DNA of 64,000 bases, taken from the NCBI RefSeq assembly GCF_900590885.1, contig NZ_UUON01000011.1, positions 1-64,000 of the forward strand, given 5' to 3'. Below are positions 45,707 to 53,323 of the stretch, piece by piece (positions within the stretch are counted from its first letter, which is position 1; each line of letters begins with the position of its first letter). The DNA comes from Pseudomonas viridiflava. GTDB taxonomy: Bacteria; Pseudomonadota; Gammaproteobacteria; Pseudomonadales; Pseudomonadaceae. Under the pieces are notes generated by a model. The model saw only the letters and a list, made by a program, of their open reading frames with translations, had not been told where the DNA came from and made no database searches. The position numbers and the translations under genes are program-made.

Positions 45707-46932
45707 GGCCGCTCACCCTCTGTTGCCGACTCCGGCGGTTTACCCAACATGAAGACCATCACGCATTGCACGAACAGCAACAGCGCAACCACCCAGTAGA
45801 CGGTCGAGAATGACCCGGTGAGGTCCTTGGAAAAACCACCCAGGAAGTTACCGCACACGCCGCCCAGGCCGATCAACACATTGGCGATGCCAAAGGCCTG
45901 GGTCAGGCGGTTGACCGGCACGATTTGCCCGATATAGCTGGGGACCAGCCCGAAGATCGGGTAAAACGCCAGCGCAAACAGAAACGCTGCCAGGTAAAAC
46001 AGCGGGAGGCTGTTGAAACTGAACACCAGCGTCGCGGCCAGCCCGGCGCTGACAAAACACATCGCCAACGACGCCCGCACACCGACCTTGTCGGCAATCC
46101 AGCCCACCAGGAAGCCCGAGGCCATGCCCACCGCGCCGAGGGTGGTCCAGATAAACCCGGTGTCCCGCACCGACACACCCAACTCATCGCGCAGGAACGG
46201 CGCGAGGTAGGTCTGGAACGGCAGCAACGCCATGCCATTGAGAAATGCGATGGCCCACGTCAGGTACAACGAACGACCCAGCCAGGGTGTGTCGCTGCCC
46301 ACGGCCGCCGAGCGCGTCGCGGAAAACTCCACGTCCTGGCCCGCCGCCATGCTGCGCAACAGAAACCACGCCAGCAGGCACAGCGCCACCGAGATCAGGC
46401 CGGCCGTCAGCCAGATCGAACGCCAGCCGCCATGCAGGGTGAGGAACGACACCAGCAAACCATTGATGAATACCCCATAGCTGGTGCCGCTGGAAATCAG
46501 CCCCATGACCCGCGAGCGGTTACCCGGGCTAAAGCCCTTGGTGACGATCTCCGCCAGCGGGATATACACCGACGCCGAGCAGCCGCCGAGCAGAATCAAC
46601 AGGGCGCCGGACACCCAGATGCTGTCGCTGACACTCAACCCCAGCAGCGCCAGGGACGTCACCACCGTCGACACCAGGCTGATTTTCCAGCCCTCGACAA
46701 ACCGGCTGATGACACTTGTAACCGATGAAAACAACAGGAAGCCGATCTGCGCACCGCCGGTGATCACGCCCACGGTGGTGTAGTCAAAACCGATGTCCTG
46801 GCGCATGTCCACCACCAGGTTGGCGAACAGGTAAACGCCGAAGCCATAGGTGCTGGCCACGAAGCCGGTCAACACCACCGCCAGCACCACGCTGTCCAGC
46901 GTGCGCGGGGGGCTCTGTACAAGTGTGCTCAT
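45703..46932 (-). CDS. MFS transporter, probable exporter of the operon
   Basis: A 409-residue transporter with 12 helices. It has PPRTLDSVVLAVVLTGFVAS at the N terminus, a loop 2-3 region with SRFVEGWK, SPGNRSRVMGLISSGTSYGV, and a loop 8-9 region with GWIADKVGVRASLAM. It resembles oxalate/formate- or monocarboxylate-type MFS proteins. Coupled to the APS kinase gene (ATGA) and 10 bp downstream of the methyltransferase gene. The likely role is export of the sulfated end product, or import of a precursor; inference from context. Confidence 0.85.
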   Translation of the reverse strand: MSTLVQSPPRTLDSVVLAVVLTGFVASTYGFGVYLFANLVVDMRQDIGFDYTTVGVITGGAQIGFLLFSSVTSVISRFVEGWKISLVSTVVTSLALLGLSVSDSIWVSGALLILLGGCSASVYIPLAEIVTKGFSPGNRSRVMGLISSGTSYGVFINGLLVSFLTLHGGWRSIWLTAGLISVALCLLAWFLLRSMAAGQDVEFSATRSAAVGSDTPWLGRSLYLTWAIAFLNGMALLPFQTYLAPFLRDELGVSVRDTGFIWTTLGAVGMASGFLVGWIADKVGVRASLAMCFVSAGLAATLVFSFNSLPLFYLAAFLFALAFYPIFGLVPSYIGQIVPVNRLTQAFGIANVLIGLGGVCGNFLGGFSKDLTGSFSTVYWVVALLLFVQCVMVFMLGKPPESATEGERP

Positions 46933-46942
46933 GCGTTTCCCC

Positions 46943-47713
46943 TTAACTGGCGCGCGCGGTGTGGATGATGAAATCGCAATTCATCATGTCGTAATCACGC
47001 TGGAAATCGCCGTAGCTCTCGTGGCCTGAAAACCCGGAGGCGAGTATTTCCGTGGCCAGTTCACCCGGCAATAACGGGTAGACCTTCAACCGGTACTGCT
47101 CGGCGTCGTCAAAGGTGTAGATGAACTCACACATCTGCTGGTCGACCTGGCCGAGGCTCACCGAGGCGTTCGTGCCGCAGTAGTAATAATTGCCGCTGGC
47201 CTTGAAGTTGCCGGCGCGAATCGCAAAGAAGTTGCGCTGGTCCACAATCAGCAAGCCGCCCGGCTTGAGCAAGGCCCTGAATTTTTCCAGCACCCGGAGG
47301 CGGTCGTGGGCGGCGAACACATGGCACAGCGAGCTGCCCAGGCACACCACCGCATCGAACTGCCCCAGCACGCTCGGGTCGAGGGCTTGCCATTCCATGT
47401 AATGGGATTCTATTTCCAGGCCGCGCTGGCGGAAGTTCGCCCGCGCCTTGGTCAGCATGGTGCTGCTGCCGTCCGTGGCCACCACCTCGAAACCGGCCTG
47501 CTTGAGCTGTACCGCATGAAAGCCACTGCCGGTCGACACATCGATCACCGAACGCACGCCGTGCTCGCGCAGCAGCCTTTCAAAAAAGCCGCCCTCGCCG
47601 GCCTTGCGTTTGTCCCAATCGATCAACTCATCCCAACGCTCGACGAAATCCGCCGAGTATTGCGCGGAGTAACTGGCAACTTCTTTGTGCTTGCGCCCTG
47701 ACATCTGATTCAT
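46943..47713 (-). CDS. SAM-dependent methyltransferase (glycine/sarcosine N-methyltransferase-like)
   Basis: A 257-residue class I methyltransferase. The SAM-binding motif is VIDVSTGSGFHAVQL (about 56-70), with acidic motif II ATDGSST and motif VVCLGSSLCHVF. The start (SAQYSADFVERWDELIDWDKR) and the GSGFHA motif resemble glycine/sarcosine N-methyltransferases. It would methylate an amine of the pathway intermediate. ATG 47713 is set by a weak AGGTG; the gene starts 8 bp after the preceding stop. Confidence 0.86.
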   Translation of the reverse strand: MNQMSGRKHKEVASYSAQYSADFVERWDELIDWDKRKAGEGGFFERLLREHGVRSVIDVSTGSGFHAVQLKQAGFEVVATDGSSTMLTKARANFRQRGLEIESHYMEWQALDPSVLGQFDAVVCLGSSLCHVFAAHDRLRVLEKFRALLKPGGLLIVDQRNFFAIRAGNFKASGNYYYCGTNASVSLGQVDQQMCEFIYTFDDAEQYRLKVYPLLPGELATEILASGFSGHESYGDFQRDYDMMNCDFIIHTARAS

Positions 47714-47720
47714 CACACAC

Positions 47721-48857
47721 CTACCAGGTTGAATTTTTAAAGGCGGAATACTTGCTCGCCAATTCGCCGGCAAAATCGGCGGACTGCTCGATGGACATGG
47801 TGGTCTTCGAATACCCCAGCATTGCCTGCATCACGGCCATGCACTGCGGGTTATAGGTGACCGACCCATCGCAATGGATTTCGTCGATACCGTCCTGGCT
47901 CTGGCAGATGGTATTGATGCGCACCGCCTCGTCCTGGGGGCAGGCCGCGGAGAACTGCACCTCGATGCGCCCCTCCTGCAGACGTACCGGGTACCCGCCC
48001 GGCAACCCAAGGGGGCCGGGGGCATGCACCAGCACCGGAGTGGGTGAAAACAGCCCTTCGATCACGGTGACCGCCGAACAGGCGGTGAGGAATTGCCCGT
48101 CGACGCCACCCAGGCGGCTGAACTCGGTTTTCACCGTAGAAAAAATCGCCTCGGCCGGCAGGCGGGCTACGTTCGGCCGGTCGCGCACCTCGTACAGCAG
48201 ACGGTAGCTGGCCCGCGGCGGCAGCCCACCGCGCGGCACGTAGTGGCTGAAGTAATGCTGGGCATACAGCTGCACCTGCACGTCATCGAGTGAACATTCC
48301 AGCAGCCGCGCGATGGCAAAACGCGTGGCCGGGATCAGGTTGGCCACATTGCCCACACCGATATCCGGCGCCAGGCCGACCCGCGCGAGGATCGGGTTGA
48401 CCGCATCGGGAAAGGCCGCATTCACGGTTTTGACGGCAATGCCGGAGGCCTTCACCGCCTGCATCAGGCTGTGCATCAACGTCAGGTGCATCGGCAGCCA
48501 AGGGCCGAACTGCGCCTGGTCGAGTTGCTCGAACGTCAGCTTGGGCAAGCCGGTGATCACCCGCCATGACTGCAACGACGCGCAGTTCACCAGCATGTCC
48601 GGCGCCTCCTCATGCAGCACACGGGTGACCCGGCCGATATCGGTCAGGTCGGCGATCACCGGCTTGATCGCAATGGTTTGCCCCAACTGCGCGCACGACA
48701 ACGCCACCAGGTTGCACAGCCGGATCGTGGCCTCTTCATTGCGGCCCAGCACCACAAACTCGAAGGCATTTTTGGGCCCCAGAATTTTCAGGATCTGCAG
48801 GCACAGGTTGCCGGCGCCCACCAGCAGCAGTTTTTTCTTGCGTGTCGAAGGGTTCAT
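47721..48857 (-). CDS. Saccharopine dehydrogenase-like NAD(P)-binding protein
   Basis: A 378-residue Rossmann-fold protein. The dinucleotide-binding start is KLLLVGAGNLCLQIL, then VVLGRNEEATIRLCN, ADLTDIGRV and DMLVNCASLQSWRV, as in saccharopine dehydrogenase/homospermidine-synthase relatives. Such enzymes form or cleave secondary amines by reductive condensation. In this operon it could join an amino compound to a keto sugar or aldehyde; pure inference. Overlaps the SDR gene upstream by 4 bp. Confidence 0.78.
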   Translation of the reverse strand: MNPSTRKKKLLLVGAGNLCLQILKILGPKNAFEFVVLGRNEEATIRLCNLVALSCAQLGQTIAIKPVIADLTDIGRVTRVLHEEAPDMLVNCASLQSWRVITGLPKLTFEQLDQAQFGPWLPMHLTLMHSLMQAVKASGIAVKTVNAAFPDAVNPILARVGLAPDIGVGNVANLIPATRFAIARLLECSLDDVQVQLYAQHYFSHYVPRGGLPPRASYRLLYEVRDRPNVARLPAEAIFSTVKTEFSRLGGVDGQFLTACSAVTVIEGLFSPTPVLVHAPGPLGLPGGYPVRLQEGRIEVQFSAACPQDEAVRINTICQSQDGIDEIHCDGSVTYNPQCMAVMQAMLGYSKTTMSIEQSADFAGELASKYSAFKNSTW

Positions 48858-49579
48858 CGCGGGTAGGCTCCGTTGTCGACCGGGATGACCTTGCCGGTCA
48901 TGTGGCGCATGCCTTCGCCCACCAGCAGCAAGATCACCTCGGCGACGCCGCCGGGCAGGATAGGGTCCTTGAGGATTTCCTGGCGTGCGTACTCGGCGCG
49001 CCGGTATTCGGGGATGGTGGCGTAGATCGCGGTCTCATGAATCAGCGCCGGGGACACTGCGTTTACCCGTACAAACGGCGCGAAATTCCACGCGTTGGCC
49101 TTGGTCAGGCCAATCACGGCGGCCTTGGTGGCGCCGTAGAGCGCGTCGCAACTGCCCACCTCCCCCGCCACCGAGCTGATATTGACGATGCTGCGCGGGG
49201 CCTCGTGCTGCATCTCGCGTTCGGCAAAGTCTTTGGACAGGTAAACCAGGGCCTTGAGGTTCACATTGAGAATTTCGTCTATTTGCTCATCGGAATAGGC
49301 GTAGACACTTTTACCGTGGTAAAGACCGGCGTTATTGACCAGGCCATAAATCGTCGCATGCCGTTCATACAACCCGGGAATAAAACCTTTGATTACCGCG
49401 TTATCCGAGAAGTCGGCAATATGGGTTTCCAATACATCCGCCGTATAACGGTTTTGTAATCCCTCAAGACCTTGTGCATCTTTATCCGCAGCAATAACGA
49501 AATAGCCGTCCTGGATCGCCTGTTCTACAGTCGCGCGACCAATACCATTGGCCGCGCCGGTCACAATTAACTTTTTCAT
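48854..49579 (-). CDS. Short-chain dehydrogenase/reductase of the operon
   Basis: A 241-residue classical SDR. The cofactor loop is TGAANGIGRATVEQA, followed by NNAGLYHG, catalytic Ser in VNISSVAGEV and the YxxxK motif in YGATKAAVIG (Tyr and Lys). VIPVDNGAYPR ends the protein. Oxidises or reduces a hydroxyl/keto group of an unknown substrate. Lies 10 bp from the sulfotransferase gene and overlaps the next gene by 4 bp. Confidence 0.92.
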   Translation of the reverse strand: MKKLIVTGAANGIGRATVEQAIQDGYFVIAADKDAQGLEGLQNRYTADVLETHIADFSDNAVIKGFIPGLYERHATIYGLVNNAGLYHGKSVYAYSDEQIDEILNVNLKALVYLSKDFAEREMQHEAPRSIVNISSVAGEVGSCDALYGATKAAVIGLTKANAWNFAPFVRVNAVSPALIHETAIYATIPEYRRAEYARQEILKDPILPGGVAEVILLLVGEGMRHMTGKVIPVDNGAYPR

Positions 49580-49589
49580 ACAACAATCC

Positions 49590-50318
49590 CTATTGGCAAA
49601 ATTCGTTCATACGTGCGTAAAACGTCCGATGGTATTCGTACAACGCTCTTAACTTCGGATGCTGGTCGAGCACTTGCATATCGACCGGTTGCGTCTGCGG
49701 CGAAACAATCCGTTCACTGTTTTCGGCGGCCACGTGCCAACTTCTCCAGGTTTTCCACTGGGGCGGGCACTCGCGCTTCCACGTCATGGCGTGGGGAAGA
49801 AACTCGATGTCCAAATACTCACACAGTTTTCGAATGACCCGCTCAGGCTCGGCGGCGAGATCATCTGCATTAATGACATAGGGCACTTTGCCGGTGAGTT
49901 TGGTCACCACACAAAAGATGTCATATAAAGCTTTATGTCCGATGGCTTGCATCGGCATATCCGGGTGGACGCGGTGATGGGAAATAATACTGCTGGCGGG
50001 TTCGCGGATCAGAAAGATGTTGTCTTGCTGGGCCAGAAATGCCAGATCAACTTTCAAGTCATCCAGGCAGTGGTAACACATGTCTTTATGAAAGACATTC
50101 GTACGTTGTTTAGCCGCCAGCAAGTGTTCTTTTATACCCGGGTACGTGGTCGGCAAACTGTGGTCCCATTCATCCGAAGGGATCCCCGAGTCCGCCGAAA
50201 ACGCCATATGGGCGAACGGCTCATGGAAGACCTCGAAATCCCCGCGCTCGATAAATACTCGCTCAAGCACGGTGGAGCGCGAGCGTGGGTGCGCCCATAA
50301 CCCGACCATCCGGTTCAT
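49590..50318 (-). CDS. PAPS-dependent sulfotransferase family protein
   Basis: A 242-residue cytoplasmic sulfotransferase. The 5'-phosphosulfate loop is AHPRSRSTVLER (10-20) and the 3'-phosphate-binding site is LIREPASSIISHH (Arg105, Ser109). It transfers sulfate from PAPS to a hydroxyl or amine. With an APS kinase in the same operon, the cluster has its own sulfate donor supply. Local base composition around the 3' half is lower in GC than its neighbours, suggesting acquisition. Overlaps the transaldolase-like gene by 4 bp. Confidence 0.88.
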   Translation of the reverse strand: MNRMVGLWAHPRSRSTVLERVFIERGDFEVFHEPFAHMAFSADSGIPSDEWDHSLPTTYPGIKEHLLAAKQRTNVFHKDMCYHCLDDLKVDLAFLAQQDNIFLIREPASSIISHHRVHPDMPMQAIGHKALYDIFCVVTKLTGKVPYVINADDLAAEPERVIRKLCEYLDIEFLPHAMTWKRECPPQWKTWRSWHVAAENSERIVSPQTQPVDMQVLDQHPKLRALYEYHRTFYARMNEFCQ

Positions 50319-51538
50319 GCCACCACCCCGAATTCAGCCGCCAGCAGTGCGTTGAGCGAACGCTTGAAAGGCTTCGTCACCGGGCAGAGCCGCACGCAGT
50401 AATCCGCCAGGCGCCGGTGCGCGCTGTTGGCTTCATTGCTGGCGTTGATAAACGCCTCGTGGTTGCTGAAGTCGTACGGCTCGAGGCTGTCGAGGAAATA
50501 CGCTTCGCAGAAGTACGGGATGCGGATCAGCTTGGCGAAGGTCGCGGGCGGCACCTGCAATGGCTCGTCCGCCGGCAATACCGGTTTGCCGTGGCTTTCG
50601 CGCTCGATCAGGAACTCCACCACATCCGGCGTGAGGGTGTAGCAGGTCGCGCGCTGGCCGGTTTTTTCCAGGTGCCAGCAACGCTTGCTGCCGCGCTCGT
50701 CGACATCGATTTTTATACTGGAGAGCAAGGTTTTGACCGGCACAGTCGAGGCCGCGACCAGCGCCTGTATCTGCTCGTAAACCATCAGCTCGGCCCAGCG
50801 CAGCGCTTCGCAATCCAGCGCCAGGCCACGTTCTGCCGCTTGCAAGGCAAACTCGGGCTGGCTGGAAAAGCGCCCGATCATGAAGGTGATCACGTATTTG
50901 CAGTGGCGGGTGTCGACCCCGTTGCTGCGTGCGGTGGCCATGCCCCGCTCTATCGCCTGGATACCGGCCTGGAACTGCGAAACCGTAAAGCAGAAGGTGA
51001 TATTCACCGATCCGCCCTGGGCCACCAGGTCTTCGACGGTCGACATCCCTTCCAGGCTGCCGGGCACCTTGACCATCACATTGGGTGCCAGCTGCCGCAG
51101 CTCCAGCCCCCGGGCGGTCATGCGTTCGGCGCAGCGCACGTCCACCGGGTCGACCTGGGCACAGATCCACCCCTCGGCCTGGGCCGATTGCACCCATAGC
51201 GGTGCCAGTGCCGTGGCGCCTTCGCTGATGACTTCGTTGTACAGCTTCTTGCGCAGCTCGGCGGGGGCCAGGCTCGCCAGGTTAAATCGCGATGCCCAGT
51301 ACTCACGTTTTTCGAGAATAACCGCCGTTACCAGCCGGGGGTTGGTGGTGACACTGCAAAAACCCTGGGCCTGCGAGAAGTCATCCGGCATCAGCTGTTC
51401 AATATGTGCGGCCGCCGCCGGGTACTTATCCAGCAAGTAGTTTTTATAAGGCGCATACACCACGGTTGAGGAATCCCACCACACTTCTGAAGAGGGGTCA
51501 TTCTGTTTAAGCCGTTCGATGTAACCGAGAGTATTCAC
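50315..51538 (-). CDS. Transaldolase family protein
   Basis: A 407-residue TIM-barrel aldolase of the transaldolase class. It has EVWWDSSTVVY (barrel strand 1 acid), CSVTTNPRLV (TTNP motif, 64-67), MVKVPGSLEGMSTVEDL with Schiff-base Lys157, and GGSVNITFCFTVSQF. It is longer than housekeeping TalB (about 316 residues) and has an extra C-terminal region. Transaldolases move a three-carbon unit between sugar phosphates; secondary-metabolite versions build unusual long-chain sugars. That suggests a sugar-derived scaffold. Second gene of the operon. Confidence 0.87.
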   Translation of the reverse strand: MNTLGYIERLKQNDPSSEVWWDSSTVVYAPYKNYLLDKYPAAAAHIEQLMPDDFSQAQGFCSVTTNPRLVTAVILEKREYWASRFNLASLAPAELRKKLYNEVISEGATALAPLWVQSAQAEGWICAQVDPVDVRCAERMTARGLELRQLAPNVMVKVPGSLEGMSTVEDLVAQGGSVNITFCFTVSQFQAGIQAIERGMATARSNGVDTRHCKYVITFMIGRFSSQPEFALQAAERGLALDCEALRWAELMVYEQIQALVAASTVPVKTLLSSIKIDVDERGSKRCWHLEKTGQRATCYTLTPDVVEFLIERESHGKPVLPADEPLQVPPATFAKLIRIPYFCEAYFLDSLEPYDFSNHEAFINASNEANSAHRRLADYCVRLCPVTKPFKRSLNALLAAEFGVVA

Positions 51539-51563
51539 AACGCCTCCTCCCTGAGGAAGTTCG

Positions 51564-52274
51564 CTAATTAATAAGGGTCAACAATTCACGCATATCGGCA
51601 AACGGTACGGCGCCGGCCTTGGCCAACTGCGCATGCCGCTCGACAGGCGCAAAACCCAGCACTTTAATATTGGCGGCAACTGCCGCCTGAACACCGGCAA
51701 CACTGTCTTCGATGACCAGGGCATCGCCCACTTCGATGTTATAAGTGTCGCAGGCGGTCAAAAACACCAAGGGGTCGGGTTTCCAGCGGCCCACTTCGTA
51801 ACAACTGAATATTCGCCCTTCAAAATAAGAAAACAGCCCTGCCACGCGCAAACAATGTTCTATCTTGTTGCGCGGCGCACTCGAGGCCACGCAGTAAGGA
51901 ATGTGCAACGCTTGCAATACTTCAAGGATTCCATCGGTGGCTTTCAATTCAAGCGTCAACGCATGCAGCGCCTGCGCTCTAAAGTCCGCCTCGAACTGAG
52001 TGCCCAGTTCAAGATTCAATAACTGTTCGGCTTCGCGTAAACAATCAGCAATCTTGCGCCCGCGGAAGTGTTCTATAAACCGCGTCTTGTCAAATTTGAA
52101 GTCACCCGACACACGGGCATTAAGCAGGTCGATCAACACCGACAGGGTGATTTCTTCACTTTGGACAAGTACACCGTCGCAATCGAAGATCACTAACTTT
52201 GGCACGCCGGAACAGGCCGGCAATTTTTCCTGTTCTGGTAGTTCTCCTTTAACGGCCGAAAGGCACATAAACAT
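51564..52274 (-). CDS. HAD-superfamily phosphatase/phosphomutase-like
   Basis: A 236-residue (or 234 from ATG 52268) HAD hydrolase of the beta-phosphoglucomutase type. Motif I is VIFDCDGVLVQSE (Asp31, Asp33), motif II CVASSAPRNK, motif III GRWKPDP and motif IV LVIEDSVAGVQAA. It probably removes phosphate from a sugar-phosphate intermediate. First gene of the operon, with a promoter-like sequence 60-90 bp upstream; the transaldolase-like gene starts 25 bp after it. Confidence 0.86.
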   Translation of the reverse strand: MFMCLSAVKGELPEQEKLPACSGVPKLVIFDCDGVLVQSEEITLSVLIDLLNARVSGDFKFDKTRFIEHFRGRKIADCLREAEQLLNLELGTQFEADFRAQALHALTLELKATDGILEVLQALHIPYCVASSAPRNKIEHCLRVAGLFSYFEGRIFSCYEVGRWKPDPLVFLTACDTYNIEVGDALVIEDSVAGVQAAVAANIKVLGFAPVERHAQLAKAGAVPFADMRELLTLIN

Positions 52275-52335
52275 CTCTTATAAAAGGCCCCGCGATGACT
52301 TCCGAACTACCAACGGAGCGGGCTGAGGAGTGCCT

Positions 52336-52364
52336 ATAAGACACGCGGCAAAAAACCCTGTCAA
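52336..52364 (-). promoter_or_regulatory. Putative sigma-70 promoter of the biosynthetic operon
   Basis: On the minus strand: a perfect -35 TTGACA (52364-52359), 17-bp spacer, then TCTTAT (4 of 6 to TATAAT). The start would be near 52329, about 55 bases before the ATG of the HAD gene. The -35 is inside the hairpin at 52350-52384. Confidence 0.55.
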
Positions 52365-52384
52365 ACGCTTTTGAGCGGTTTTTT
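52350..52384. other. Terminator-like hairpin in the divergent promoter region
   Basis: AAAAAACC ... GGTTTTTT arms enclosing a small CGCT-TTTG-AGCG stem, between divergent genes where no transcript should end. It overlaps the -35 of the operon promoter and may be a regulator site or stop read-through. The flank 52381-52436 is unusually AT-rich. Confidence 0.45.
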
Positions 52385-52522
52385 AGTATCTTATGGTTAT
52401 TTCTTATTATCCTTTTATTCCATTTATCACCATGGTTGTAGTCGCTAAAATCACACCGGTGAACTTCCGCCGCGCGGCGTCAGTCAGCTGAATGAATTCA
52501 CGAATTTAAGGCCGGGTGGGCA

Positions 52523-53323
52523 ATGCACATTTCGTTGGAGCAACAAGTGGCCCTGGTGACAGGCGCCAGTTCCGGAATCGGCGCCGGCGCAGCCAAGGCC
52601 CTGGCGCAGGCCGGAGCCGCCGTGGTGCTGAATTACAACAGTCAGGCCGCACCGGCCGAGGCCCTGGCCGAGCAGATCAAGGCCGAGGGTGGCCGGGCGA
52701 TTGCCATCGGCGGCGACGTCTCTAAAGAAGCCGACGTCGAACGCCTGTTTGCCCAAACCCTCGATGCCTTCGGCCACCTCGACATCCTGGTGGCCAACTC
52801 GGGCATGCAAAAGGACGCCGCGCTGGTCGACATGACCCTCGACGACTGGAACGCCGTGATCGGCGTCAACCTCACCGGGCAGTTCCTGTGTGCCCGCGCG
52901 GCCGTGCGGATTTTCAAGCGCCAGGGCATCCGCGACGGCGTGTCACGGGCGGCCGGCAAAATCATCCACATGAGTTCGGTGCACCAACTGATCCCCTGGG
53001 CCGGGCATGTGAACTACGCGGCGTCCAAGGGCGGCGTGGAAATGCTGATGCGCACCCTCGCCCAGGAAGTCAGCGAACAGCGCATCCGCATCAACGGCAT
53101 TGCACCGGGGGCGATTCGTACCGCAATCAATCGCGCCGCCACCGAAGGTGCAGCCGAACAGCAACTGCTTAAATTGATTCCCTATGGCCGCGTCGGCGAT
53201 GTCGAAGACGTGGCCAACGCCGTGGTGTGGCTGGCCAGTGATGCCTCCGACTATGTAGTGGGCAGCACTTTGTTTATCGATGGCGGCATGAGCCTTTACC
53301 CGGAGTTTCGAGACAATGGTTGA
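52523..53323 (+). CDS. SDR family oxidoreductase, glucose 1-dehydrogenase-like
   Basis: A 266-residue SDR. The cofactor loop is VTGASSGIGAGAAKAL, NxSG in VANSGMQKDA, catalytic Ser in HMSSVHQ, YxxxK in YAASKGGVEM and the C-terminal STLFIDGGMSLYP. The pattern ASSGIG plus GDVSKEADVERLF matches glucose 1-dehydrogenases (beta-D-glucose to gluconolactone, NAD(P)). Coding regions of this and the GH15 gene overlap by 8 bp, so they form an operon divergent from the biosynthetic cluster. Confidence 0.88.
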   Translation: MHISLEQQVALVTGASSGIGAGAAKALAQAGAAVVLNYNSQAAPAEALAEQIKAEGGRAIAIGGDVSKEADVERLFAQTLDAFGHLDILVANSGMQKDAALVDMTLDDWNAVIGVNLTGQFLCARAAVRIFKRQGIRDGVSRAAGKIIHMSSVHQLIPWAGHVNYAASKGGVEMLMRTLAQEVSEQRIRINGIAPGAIRTAINRAATEGAAEQQLLKLIPYGRVGDVEDVANAVVWLASDASDYVVGSTLFIDGGMSLYPEFRDNG

